Origin: Buxus sempervirens
Lineage: Eukaryota > Streptophyta > Magnoliopsida > Buxales > Buxaceae
Assembly: GCA_947561395.2 (NCBI GenBank)
Contig: OX387182.1
Location: 32,171,949 to 32,235,948, forward strand
Length of the DNA: 64,000 nucleotides
Direction: 5' to 3'
The notes beneath the pieces are model-generated. The model worked only from the letters and a program-made list of their open reading frames with translations. It ran no database searches and was not told the origin of the DNA. Shown one piece after another: positions 37,482 through 48,573 of this stretch. Each line of letters opens with the position of its first letter. The first letter of the stretch is position 1. Both the position numbers and the translations under genes were made by a program.

Positions 37482-38583
37482 TGACATAAGTGCTAATTTT
37501 GATATCTTCTTGATTTGGTTGCCCAATTTTTATGATATTTTCAAAAAAACCAAATGAACCAACAGGGTTTCTGGGTCACTCGGAAACCCAACATGGGACA
37601 TGGACCACCGGTCCAACCAAGAACACTAGTGGGCCTTCCAACGAGGCCCACCAAGCCCAACAAACCCTAAAGCATGAAAATAAGCAATTTAAGCAATCTA
37701 ACCAAATTAGGGGGGCCAAACCCAATGCGGCCCACCCGAGCCCATTTTGTGGAATGATGTGATAATTAGTATGGTTTGGCTAAGACCAAGGACTAGGGCC
37801 TATCGGGCCCACCAAGCCCATTAACCGAACCAAGTAAGGGTGCAAACCCAAAGCTTCAAGGAATCTGGGCTTTCAAGCCCAAAACTGGACCATGGGCCCC
37901 AAGCCCAATGTCCAAATGCACTTTGTCAAAATATTAAACAAGATAATACAAAAGTACTTTTGCAACCATCATGGGGGCCCACCTAAGGGCCCGCAAACCA
38001 ATGCCGACCCATTTTTGAATAAAAGACACTTAAATCCTAAATTGAAACCCTAAGATAAAAGCAATTCCTTTAATCTAGACCCAACGGGCCTCTTAGGCTT
38101 AGACAGAGGCCCACAGGGGATATGTGGGCTTAACCAAGTCCACCAAGGACACCGTGCGCCTTCCAACGGGGCCCACCCAATAAGACTCAGACCACCTAAT
38201 TAAGTAAGATAAAATCAATTAAGAGGGACCCACACCAATCAGGTGGTCCCACCAGACTTAAACAAAGTCGCATGTTGGAATAGGAATCGGGTGAGAAATC
38301 AGTGAGTTGACTCAAACCTAGAAGAACTCTATGGGACCCGTCAATCGACGGGGTGGACCGGGGTGTCTACAGACTTCCCCAGACCGCAACTGAGACCCTA
38401 CTTAGAATCTCAAGCCGCAAACCAGCCTTATTAGACAAACTTAGGCACCCAGATGTCCACCTGCACCCCATCAGGCGATGGTGACTCCAAATTCCCGTTT
38501 TACCCTCCCGGAGGCACGCATGGAAATCCGTGCACCCCACCGTGCCGCGATTTCACCGCGCACACAATCCTGTAGAAGCATGT

Positions 38584-39962
38584 TGTTAGCACCTCATTTT
38601 TGCACCCCCGAAAGAGCCAGAAATGCAAATCCTACTGAAAAGTCAAACCCCGAGGGGGCAAAAGTTGACTTTTTGATCACGTGAAAATTGGCCACCTTGC
38701 TTTATCCCAGTGGATAGAGAATCCCGACACGGTTCTAACGCAACTGAGTTTGTGGGAATCGGAGCCCGGATGAAGAATCTGCAGGCCGGTCAAACTTGAT
38801 GGGGAGCCGAAAGTTGAATTTCTGCTAAGCCCTGAATCAGCTACTTAATCCTATCCCGGTGGATAGAGGACTCCGATAAGGTTCTAACGCAATTGAATTT
38901 GCTCAAATCGGAGTCCGGATGAAGAAGATATGAGTTGTTGAAGTTACCGAGCAGCAAAAGTAGGAAACTACACACGCGGCAAAAGGTTGCACACATGGCG
39001 AGAGGCGTAGGAAAATATCTTGATGGGCAATCCGTGAATATCAAAACATTCAAAATATCTCAGGGACTAAATCAAAAATGCGCAGGGACCAAATCTGTGA
39101 ATATCCAGGGACTAAATCTGTAAATATCCGATTTGTATCCAACCATATATGTCGGATACGCACTCCTCTCTTCTTATCCGACATATATTGCCGGATACAA
39201 GAGATTTGCCTGCAAGATTCGCGCGGATTTGCTGACAAATACGCACAGAAAATTAAAATTTTGAAATAATTTTGTTTGTATCCGACATAAAATGTCGGAT
39301 ACAAAGGAAGTGCAGTGTATCCGACATAAAATGCCGGATACAAAGGAAGTGCAGTGTATCCGACATAAAATGCCGGATACAAAGGAAGTGCAGTGTATCC
39401 GACATAAAATGCCGGATACAAAAATTTTTCTATAAAAAGGCAACAGCAGCCCCATTCCGGGGGTTGGCTCTTTTCCACTTCTTCTTCCCCACTACCCTTG
39501 GTACGAAACCACCTACTCTCACCCCTCCTTGCACCATGAACCCTTAGAGCACCCCCTAAACACTCCCCCACCCTTCTCTACCTTCTTCTTCTCCACTAAA
39601 ACCTTGAAAGAAAACACAAAATCTGTTGTTGGAGTGAAGGAGGGGCTGTGTAAGTGCTGCTCCAACCGAAGGGGAGGTCAAGGATACTCAAAATAGCTCT
39701 GCAAGCCCAAGGTGAGCTTGCTTGTATTCTTTTATTCATCATATATAAAGGTGAGCCGATTTAGAGCATGTAGGTATTCATACATGTTGCAGAATTTTGT
39801 TTGTGCATAGTGTGTTTGTTTCCTCTCTAATTTAGTACCTCTGCGCGTCCTCTATGGATTATTGCTCTTCCAAGGTAAGAAGGGTAAGCTTTTGGTGGTT
39901 TAAAGGTAGGGAGGGGAGACTTTTTAGTTGATTAAAAGAGTCTAAAAGTCACTTGAAGTCTC
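38584..39962 (+). repeat. X7, forward X LTR, truncated on the right
   Basis: Starts TGTTAGCACCTC, has the two conserved blocks, cluster 1 (39135-39419) and TATA (39431-39438). It is then lost at the left end of Z2. It may be the 3' LTR of the X element whose leader starts at 25765, or a separate insertion. Confidence 0.8.
39135..39419 (+). repeat. X7 palindrome cluster 1 (2+4 units)
   Basis: 25-bp units start at 39135 and 39174, then 39278, 39317, 39356 and 39395, all 39 bp apart within subgroups. The 39278 unit (GTATCCGAC-N7-GTCGGATAC) is perfect. The last three are near-identical, showing recent tandem amplification. CTATAAAAAGG follows 11 bp after the last unit. Confidence 0.96.
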
Positions 39963-41402
39963 TGTAAAGTGAGAAAATAATTGAAAATATTAATTGGGAT
40001 TTAAAACAGGTCAAAAAAATGTAAAATCTAGCCAAGCTGGTCATGACCGTATTTTGTTTACGGTCTGGTCATACCTGCAGTTGATATACGGTCACGGCGT
40101 GCCCGTATTAATAATGGGTGCGACCGTAATATATATACGGGCATGGGGGTTTTGTGCGAATTTTATCTTTGCTCGATTTTTGAGCCTTATCTGCATCCAA
40201 ACATCTCTATGGATAAGCGAATTTATTTATTTATTTATTCGAAATATCCTTGTTGGCCAAGGATGGGCATGATCTTGTGTTTAACTCAAACTGAAACTCT
40301 ATCTTGCCAAACCTTGGACCAACTATACCCCTGAGTTTGCCCATAAATAGAGGGCCTTTCCTCAAGCAAAAGGCCACGAAAATTTGAAGTCTAAGAAGCT
40401 CCAAGAGAAGAGAGGAACCCCTGCTGCCTTGCTTGCTCAATCCAGGTAAGTCCCTTTTCCCTTTTATTTTCTGTCTTCAATTCTAGAAGTAATAGGATTT
40501 TCTCCTTTTTTATAGAATAAGGCCATCTTTTATTCTGTATTCCTAAACTTGTCTCTAAGTACCTCAAGAGTCTCTCTAACCGTAAAACGTGAAGAGAGAG
40601 CTAGGGGAAAAGAGAACGGGTGGATTCCTAGAATAGAACCCCATATCTGTTTTTCTCCTTTTTTTCTAGAATAAAGCCTGTGATTGTGTTTGTATACCCA
40701 AACCTATCTCTAAGTACCTCAAGAATCCTCTCTAGCCGTAAAATGTGAAGAGAGAGCTAAAGGAAAAGAGAACAGGTGGATCCGTAGGGTAGACCCCCAT
40801 GTGCTCTAATCTGTGAGATGTGGCTATTTTAAATATCTTGATCATGTTTTAATGGTTTTTATGATGAATCTGAATGAATAACATGAATCCATGATGTTTA
40901 TAGCATGAGATCCCCACTTTTTTATATAATTTGGATTTTCCACATATTTGCACCTACAGCACTGTTTTCATGATTTTTGTGATTTTAGGCTAAGATCCTG
41001 GATCTATCATGATCAATATGATAGATCTGGATCCAGAAGCCTAAAAGTAACTTCTAGGGTTTCATGATATGGTTTTTAAATCGTTTTTCATTATTGAGAG
41101 AAGACCCTACGGTCTAAGTTCTCCCCTTTTGATGTTCTTCATCAACGTGGGTATTTTTGGTTTTGATTTCTTGATTTAATGTGAAATTTGGGCTATATCT
41201 ATGTCCTGGACTATTCAAGTTCAATTTTGAAATATTTTATAAAAATCATATTTTTCTAGATTTCTAGAATTTGACTTGAAGCTAGATTTTGGATTTTTCA
41301 CTTTAAATTGATTTTATTTGATTTTATCTCAATTTTATTTTGATCATGAAAACCTAGGAATGGTATGATCATATTTGAAAGTTCTAGATCAATCAGACTA
41401 TT

Positions 41403-44400
41403 TGTGCGCGCGTCGGGAACGCGGCACGGGAAGTTCGGAGTCGCCACCGCCTGATGGGGTGCAGGCGGACACCTAGGTGCCTAATCTTGTCTATTGGGCT
41501 TTGGTCTGCGGCTTAAGATTCTAAGTTGGTTCTCGGTTGCAGTCTGGGGAAGTCCGTAGACACCCCAGTCCACCCCGTCGGATGACGGGTCCCGTGGGTT
41601 CCCTGGTTTGAGTCAGATTACTTTGGTCTCACCCGATTCCTAATCCAGCATGCCATTTGTTTAAGTCTGGTGGGACCACCTGGGTGGTGTGGGTCCCCTT
41701 AATGGATTTTATCTTGTTTTACTTAAGTTGTCTGAGTCTGATTGGGTGGGCCCCATTGGAAGGCCCACGGTTGTACCTGGTGGGCTTGGTTAAGCCAACA
41801 TGTCCCATGTGGGCCTCTGTCTATGCCTAAGAGGCCCTTTGGGTTTAGGTTTAGTGAATTAATTTTACTTAATTTGTTCAAATTGGAGGCTTATGGGATT
41901 TTCATACAATAAGTGGGTCTGCATTGATTTGCGGGCCCCTAGGTGGGCCCATGATGGTTGCCAAGATGTTTTTTAGTTTATCTTGTTTAACTTTGCCAAA
42001 GTGTACTGGATATGGGGCTTGGGGCCTGTGGTCCAGTTTTGGGTTTTGAAAGCCCAAATTCCTTGAAGCTTAGGGTTTGCACCCTTACTCGGTTTGGTTA
42101 ATGGGCTTGGCGGGCCCGATAGGCCCTTGCCCTAGGTCTCGGCCAAACCATGCTACTTATTGTATATTATGTTACACACACAAAAAATGGGTTTGGGGTG
42201 GGCCACATTGGGCTCGGCCCACTTGGTTCAGTTAAGTGCATTAAGTTGTTTAATTGCATGCATAAGAAGTTTGTTGGGCTTGGTGGGCCCCGTTGGAAGG
42301 CCCACTAATTGTTCCAAATTGGACCGGTGGTCCGGGTCCCATGTTGGGTTTTCGGGTGGCCCGGAAACCCTATTGGTTTACTTGGTTCGGTTGAACATGT
42401 CGTTCCATCGTAGCAAAATCATACCCAACAACAAGGCATCACACCATTCGGGCATATCGCAAAAAGAGAAAGGGGCTGTAGACCCTTGGGACAGCAATAA
42501 GGACAAAGTTCGGACAAGGGCTTGGTAGGCCCAAGAATGCAAGTATGGCAAGCCCCTAAGAGGCATCACCACTAGGAAGCCTAAACATGCTTTGGTGAGG
42601 TTATCATGTAACCAAGTGGGGGGGGGGGGGGGGGGGGGGGGGTGCTGCTGCTGTTCCCAGTAGAAGCTCATGCAAGCACCAATAAAAGCCACTAAGAAAA
42701 CATGCTCCCCATGCACAAGGGCAGCAAACCACGACCACAAGGAGAAGGGCTTACGCATATAATCAAGGCCGGAAATGGCAAGGCATGTTATACAAATATG
42801 CATGGAAAGAATATATGCAAAGAAGAAGAAAGAGACAAAACCTGATGCATAGGAAGGGAGCAGCAACTGTCATGGGGGTCTTGGTCGTACCAAGGGGTGT
42901 GCAATACAAATGGGATGAAGGGGGTCATGCTCATGAGGGTTACACATAGTATGCATGCGCTCAGAACAGCCTAATTACCAAGTGAGTGATGTCTATGCCG
43001 ATGAAAACAACTAAGAAAGCCTGCTGTGGGTGCACATGGCAGCAACCAAGAAAGACAGGTTGACCCATGCCATCAAGGCTAGCCATGGTGGACAAGTGGG
43101 GTTCATATGAACTCTGGGAGGCCTGCTGGTGGCTGTGGGACAGCAACCCACAGCCACCAGCATGGGCATGGTGGGGGGAGGGGCTGCACTTGTGTAGGTG
43201 CTGAGGTGTTAGGTTAGGTAGGCAAGCCGGTGGTCAAAGGTGCTGAGATAGTTGCTGCCCAAAAGGGGGAGGCAAGCACACTGAAGATCAGCAGGTACCC
43301 TAGGTAGGAGGGGTCATGCTCACATATATGTATCAGAAAAAAAGGAACAGCAAATAAACATGGGGAAGTTAGTGCTCACAAATTAATAGCATGCATGAGT
43401 TGATAAAATAACAGCAAGTTCAATGGGGGGAAGAAGACATGTATTCCTACCTAATGATAGTAGTAAGCAAGTAAACCAATGAAGAAGAAAAAACAACATC
43501 CTAGCAGGGCTACGTCCAGCACATGATCTCCAAGGATTCATGTACCTAAAAACTTTAGAGTTTAACCCTGAACCTACCTATGCATTCTCCCTAACCAATT
43601 AACACCTTATAATAACAAGAAAAGAACATGAAAGGGGCTGCATGGTGTTGGCGGACCTGCTAGGGACAGCTATGGCACCAAGGCCTACTGCTGTCCCCAA
43701 CAGCAGCCTATGGGGATCATTTCAAGTGGGTAGGAGGCCATGCTTGCTTGGACTATGAGACAACAAGTTACATGCAAAAGAGAACATGCATGCATGAGAG
43801 CTAGGGGGTTCGGATGTGGTGGCAAATCTGCTGGGAACAGCAGTGACACCAAGGCATGTTATTGTTCCCAGCAGCATCCCATATACATCTTTGCAAAGGG
43901 GGATTGAGGGGTGAAGGAAACATATGCTAGGCATCTCTTGGCAACAGCAAAAATAAGAGAAGAAAAGCACTCAACAACAATAATTATATGCAAGGATATA
44001 GAGTCTAAACTCACATCTAAACATGTCCACAAGTTGACCAAACTCACACCTAAAACAAGGACATGTGAGAGACATGCATGCTACAACCACAACCAGAAAA
44101 AAAAAACAACAAACATAGGAGGGGTACGGCCAGTAGCATAATACTAGAAATCCTTAAAGAAAAAGGTGACGAAAGGGGAGAAAAGATAAGGGAAATGGGG
44201 GGGTCACTTAGGGGTACATTAGACCAAAGAAGGGAGGAGCATTCTCCTCTAATAGTTGCTGGAAATGAAGCCAAAACAGCAACTAAAAATTACTAAGAAA
44301 ATGTGAAAAGAGACTCCCATGCTTCCTAAAAGACCTATGTAGACTTCTTACTTGCGGTGGCATTTATGCCATGAAAGAGAGAAAGAAGGAAAAGAAAAGA

Positions 44401-45644
44401 TGGTAGGTGCATGGATGAACCACCATGGATATGCTCATGCCAAGAAAGAAAAAAAAAACAGTAGAAATATTCCAGCTTTAATATATATTCAATGTAATGG
44501 GGTGAGGAGCCTTACCTTGAAGTTCTCAGCTCTCTAATGGAGGTGTATGACCCTCTTGGGGCACCACCACAGCTGGGACGTCCACCTCTTGACAGCAACA
44601 GCAATGACTCCACCTCTTGGTGGGGAGCAAGTGAAGAAGAAGGAGGAGATGGAGAGGTGGGAACAACTTGGGATGATCTAGGAGGGTATTGGAGGCAAGG
44701 GAGGTTGAGAAGAAGCTGGTTCGGAGAGGCTTAAATGGGCAAAGAAGGTGCCAAGTCCGAAAAATCAGCTAACCCCTTGAAAGGGGGCTGCTGCCCCCTT
44801 AAATAGTGCTTTTTTTTGTAGCCGATGAACAGTGCCGGATACACTATGTCCTATGTGTATCCGGCCTTCAAGGCCGGATACACTAAGGGTTATTTGTATC
44901 CGGCATTAAATTCCGAATACAAAACATAATTATTCGTAAAATTAATGCCGCCGCGAATCTGTCGGAGAATCGGTGCGAATCTTGCCGAGCAAATCTTTGT
45001 ATCCGGTATTTGAGTCCGGATATACACAAGGGTATGTGTATCCGGTATATTTGACCGGATACAAATCAAAAAATTACGGATTTGCCCTTCGACTTGACCG
45101 ATTCGAACGATTTGACACTTTTGGATATCTACGGATCGCCCCCTGCGAATTTTGGCTTAGTCCCTGAGATTTTTAGTGATTTTTGGATATTTAAGATTTA
45201 GTCCCCGAGATATTTTGCTGCGTTGGCTGCCACGTGGGCAGTTCCTGCGCCACGTGTGCAGTTTTCGGTTTTTCTGCGCGGAAACTTCGACAGCTCATAT
45301 CTCCTTCATCCGAACTCCGATTTGAGCAAACTCACTTGCGTTGGACTCGTATCGGAGCCCTCTATCCAATGATATAGGGCTAAGCACTTGGCACGGGGTT
45401 CAAGGAAAAGTCAACTTTCGGCTCTCCTTTGAGTTTGACCGGCCCACCGAACCTTCATCCGGACTCCGATTCCAACAAACTCAGTTGCGTTGGAACCGTG
45501 TCGGGATCCTCTATCCATTGAGATAAAGTAAGGTGGCCAATTATCACTTGATCAAAAGGTCAAATTTTGACCCCTCAGGTTTGACTTTCTGTCCAAGATT
45601 TGCATTTCCGGCTCTTCTGGGAGCGCAAAAATGAGGTGCTTACA
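41403..45644 (-). mobile_element. Solo LTR X8, inserted in the Z2 5' LTR
   Basis: 4242 bp, TGTGCGCGCG..GTGCTTACA, duplication CTATT (41398-41402, 45645-45649). The longest X LTR here. It carries a G homopolymer (near 42619-42642). Cluster 1 is at 44818-45062; cluster 2 was not found. No supported coding frame; the longest frames cross microsatellites. Confidence 0.93.
44818..45062 (-). repeat. X8 palindrome cluster 1 (3+2 units)
   Basis: Units start at 44818, 44857, 44896, then 44999 and 45038, 39 bp apart in subgroups. The 44857 unit (GTATCCGGCC-N5-GGCCGGATAC) is perfect; neighbours are decayed. Confidence 0.93.
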
Positions 45645-45989
45645 CTATTCATATGAAAAAACCATACAATTTTGTCTTTTTATGTGATTTTTCATATTTT
45701 ATAGCAAGCTTTTTTCCTTTATTTTAACATGAACAATACCTAGAAACCACCTTGTGTGGATGAATGGGGGTGCCTAACACCTTCCCCTGTTCATAACCTA
45801 ATCCCCTACCCATCTCTGGTTGTTTTTTTAGGAAGGTTATTTTTACCCTAAAATTGCCTTTTGAGCTTATTTAATATTTTGGTGTCCATTCACACCTAAA
45901 TTGAATGGTGGCGACTCTTTGTTTTATTCAATCCCGCGTGATGATAGAGGAAGTCATTGGATTCTTGATTTTTTCCCATGTCTCACAAC

Positions 45990-46007
45990 TGGCGACTCTG
46001 CTGGGGA
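45990..46007 (+). promoter_or_regulatory. Primer-binding site of Z2
   Basis: TGGCGACTCTGCTGGGGA starts 2 bp after the LTR end. A TGG start complementary to a tRNA CCA end is the standard form; Ogre-group elements are known to use tRNA-Arg. I did not match it to a specific tRNA. Confidence 0.85.
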
Positions 46008-47221
46008 CTTGAGGATTTCAGCCTTTTGGTGTTTGTTCATGTTTTTTATTTTTCGACTTGCTTGCTATTTTGTGTTCTTAAGCATGCTTGGTATGTTTTA
46101 AATCTGAATTATTGCTTAAGAGTTCATGGGGGTAGAAACATGCTTAATTTTGATTTATAGGATTGTTTCTACAAACATGCGTAGGGGAGGTTCGTTTTGC
46201 TGAACCATGTTTATTTCTTGCTATATTTTTATAATAGCATGTTTTAATTTTCAGCATGATCTCCATGATGATTTTTTGGTGTATAACATGATCAGATGCT
46301 TGCACAATTGGATGATTTTTATGAGCATGTTTTAGGTGCTATTGGATTGTTTTGTGTATTTGTTTACTTTAAATATGCTTTCATATTATGCCTTGGTTTG
46401 TTTATGCATGGCTACGAAAAGAGTGGCAAGGGTTTGGGACGTTGTGAATGCACCCTATTTTTACAATGCACTGTGCACATTTTATTTTTTTACACAACCT
46501 ACCCTTAACCTATAGGAAGTTGAACCCGAATGTGTTTAGCTTGGCGCAACGAGGTCAATACTTTGGAAAGCGAAAGTGAAAACATTCACCTTAGAACTTT
46601 GAGCTAATGATGTGATGATAACGTGGATCTGTGATTCTGGTCATCACTAGGCTTGAGTGCTAAGTTGCCATTAAGCCAAAACCCAAAACCCCTACGCTTG
46701 AAGGTGGAGTTACACGTTTTTGGCTAAAGTACACAATTACGTGGGGATATGGGCTTGTAATTGTGGGAAGGCCATTTGCATGGCTTACAAACCAGGGCAT
46801 AATGCGGATGCCATATTGAAGGTAAATAAGGTAACAAGGTGATCCTATTTCTCTACATTATTTTCATGTCATAGGGGTGTCGTGGTGCCCATTGGTTCGG
46901 GATAAAATTGGTCCCAAAATACGCATATTTTCTAAAATTGGTGCAGCCCATAAGAAGAGTTTCTAACTCTGTTTAGAATCAATCCTATCCAATGTTCATA
47001 CAAGAGGCAGCAAAAAGGGTACCAAATTCTAGAATGGTGTCAATTTGGAGGGTACATGTGCCCTCCTAAACATGTGTTTTAGCAAAAAGGTCAAAGTCCA
47101 CTTTCGGACAGTTTAGAAGCCCCGCACTGGGTGAACCGTATGTTTGGATGAACAATTAAAGTGATCAAACCATGTAAAAACTGGAAAAATATAACAGAGT
47201 TTCGTAAAACCGCATTTGATA

Positions 47222-47340
47222 CACGGGCTGGGCTCGTCCGTATTAGTCATACGGGCTGGGCTCGCCCGTGTTTTCCATACGGTCACGGCTCGCTCGTAAT
47301 TTGAATACGGGCAGGGCTGGACAATACTGTGTATACGGTT
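47222..47340. repeat. Z palindrome array in the Z2 leader, 28-bp grid
   Basis: Left arms at 47222, 47250, 47278, 47306 and 47334, exactly 28 bp apart. The first two units share the spacer TGGGCTC. The best units are TACGGGC-N7-GCCCGTG and CACGGGC-N7-GTCCGTA. Same arms as the LTR and antisense-gene arrays. Confidence 0.94.
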
Positions 47341-47442
47341 TCCTTGGAAGATTCAATTTTAATCAATTTTTCCACTAAAATCTTCCTTTAACCTTTAAAT
47401 AATGATAAAGGGAAATGAGTTTGAATAAAATGCTTCAAAAAA

Positions 47443-48380
47443 AAAAGAAAGGTGAGAGAAAATCCTTTGGGCCTCTGAAAGCCTTTGAATTTCAGACTTT
47501 TTCTCAAAAACTCTTTGGTCCTTTGAAAGCCTTTGAATTTCAGACTTTTTCTTAAAAACTCCTTGGGCCTCTGAAAGCCTTTGAATTTCAGACTTTTTCT
47601 CAAAAACTCTTTGGGCCTCTGAAAGCCTTTGAATTTCAGACTTTTTCTCAAAAACTTCTTGGGCCTCTGAAAGCCTTTGAATTTCAGACTTTTTCTCAAT
47701 AACTCCTTGGGCCTCTTAAAGCCTTTGAATTTCAGACTTTTTCTCAAAAACTCCTTGGGCCTCTTAAAGCCTTTGAATTTCAGACTTTTTCTCAAAAACT
47801 CCTTGGGCCTCTTAAAGCCTTTGAATTTCAGACTTTTTCTCAAAAATCTCCGGGCCTCTGAAAGCCTTTGAATTTCAGACCTTTTCTAAAAAATGTCCTT
47901 GGGCCTATGAAAGCCTTTGAATTTTAGATCTTTTGGACCTTTGAAAGCCTTTGAATTTCAGATCTTTTGGGCCTCTGAAAGCCTTTGAATTTCAGACCTT
48001 TTTCTTTTGGGCCTCTGAAAGCCTTTGAATTTCAGATCTTTTTCCTTTGGGCCTCTGAAAGCCTTTGAATTTCAGACCTTTTTCCTTTGGGCCTCTGAAA
48101 GCCTTTGAATTTCAGATCTTTTGGGCCTCCGAAAGCCTTTGAATTTCAGATCTTCTGGGCCTCTGAAAGCCTTTGAATTTCAGACCTTTTTCTTTTCGAC
48201 CTCTAAAAGCCTTTGAATTTCAGATCTTTTTCCTTTGGGCCTCTAAAAGCTTTGAATTTCAGATCTTTTGGGCCTCTGAAAGCCTTTGAATTTCAGATCT
48301 TTGGGCCTCTGAAAGCCTTTGAATTTCAGACCTTTTTCAAAGATCCCTCCCGGGCCTCTGAAAACCTTTGAATTTCAGAT
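47443..48380 (+). repeat. Hairpin minisatellite before gag
   Basis: About 20 copies of a unit containing TCTGAAA-N9-TTTCAGA (loop GCCTTTGAA). The left half has an exact 48-bp period (loop starts near 47481, 47529, 47577, 47625, 47673). The right half uses shorter units of about 31-41 bp. Some copies have TCTTAAA, which weakens the stem without compensation. The 48-bp period keeps reading frames open and creates a spurious repetitive ORF on each strand. Confidence 0.95.
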
Positions 48381-48573
48381 CATTTTCTCTTTATTGTGGG
48401 ACCTGTTGGAAGCCCTAGAATATTCCAACAATTCAATCCAAAAAAAAAAAAAGAAGCAAATAAAGAAACAAAATCCAAACTCGTGTTCACCCAGCTTGCA
48501 CATAGGCATTCCTAGGCATGTGAATGAGATTGCACTGATTTTTTTTATTTTGCCAGGTACCAATACACTTGCA

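Larger units (their letters stand above)
32427..38566 (+). mobile_element. Solo LTR X6 hosting Y2, forward
   Basis: TGTAAGCACCTC..CGCGCACACA with duplication ATCCT (32422-32426, 38567-38571). Net length about 3.7 kb. It shows the full X plan in reading order: conserved block twice, cluster 1, TATA (33265-33272), splice-donor-like CCAG|GTAAGG (35950|35951), cluster 2 (37376-37481) and a GGGCCC-rich 3' part. Homopolymer C runs lie near 36954-36972 and 37253-37265. No supported coding frame. Confidence 0.92.
39963..45987 (+). repeat. 5' LTR of Z2, split by X8
   Basis: 39963-41402 and 45645-45987 together match the 3' LTR 59116-60916. It carries the 28-bp-grid palindromes (about 40045-40142), the TATA box in TGCCCATAAATAGAGGG near 40340, and splice-donor consensus CCAG|GTAAGT at 40445|40446. 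Confidence 0.93.
46008..48573 (+). other. Long leader of Z2
   Basis: 2.6 kb without a supported gene, holding a palindrome array (47222-47340) and a hairpin minisatellite (47443-48380). A pyrimidine-rich 3' splice-site consensus ending TTTTGCCAG (48556) lies 18 bp before the gag ATG. With the donor consensus in the LTR this suggests a leader intron; that is inference. Confidence 0.65.

Noticed and set aside
39272-39547. Cysteine/arginine-repeat frames (CRIQRKCSVSDIK type)
   Set aside because: 39 bp is a multiple of three, so the palindrome array stays open in several frames; DNA-level structure explains it.
42378-42866. 162-residue minus-strand frame with a proline run
   Set aside because: Crosses a G homopolymer inside solo LTR X8; no recognisable domain and not shared by other X LTRs.
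47388-47871. Repetitive 16-residue protein frames on both strands
   Set aside because: They arise because the minisatellite period (48 bp) is a multiple of three; no start context, domain or conservation supports a gene.
47443-48380. CRISPR-like repeat array
   Set aside because: Units are contiguous and near-identical with no unique spacers; plant retrotransposon leader context.
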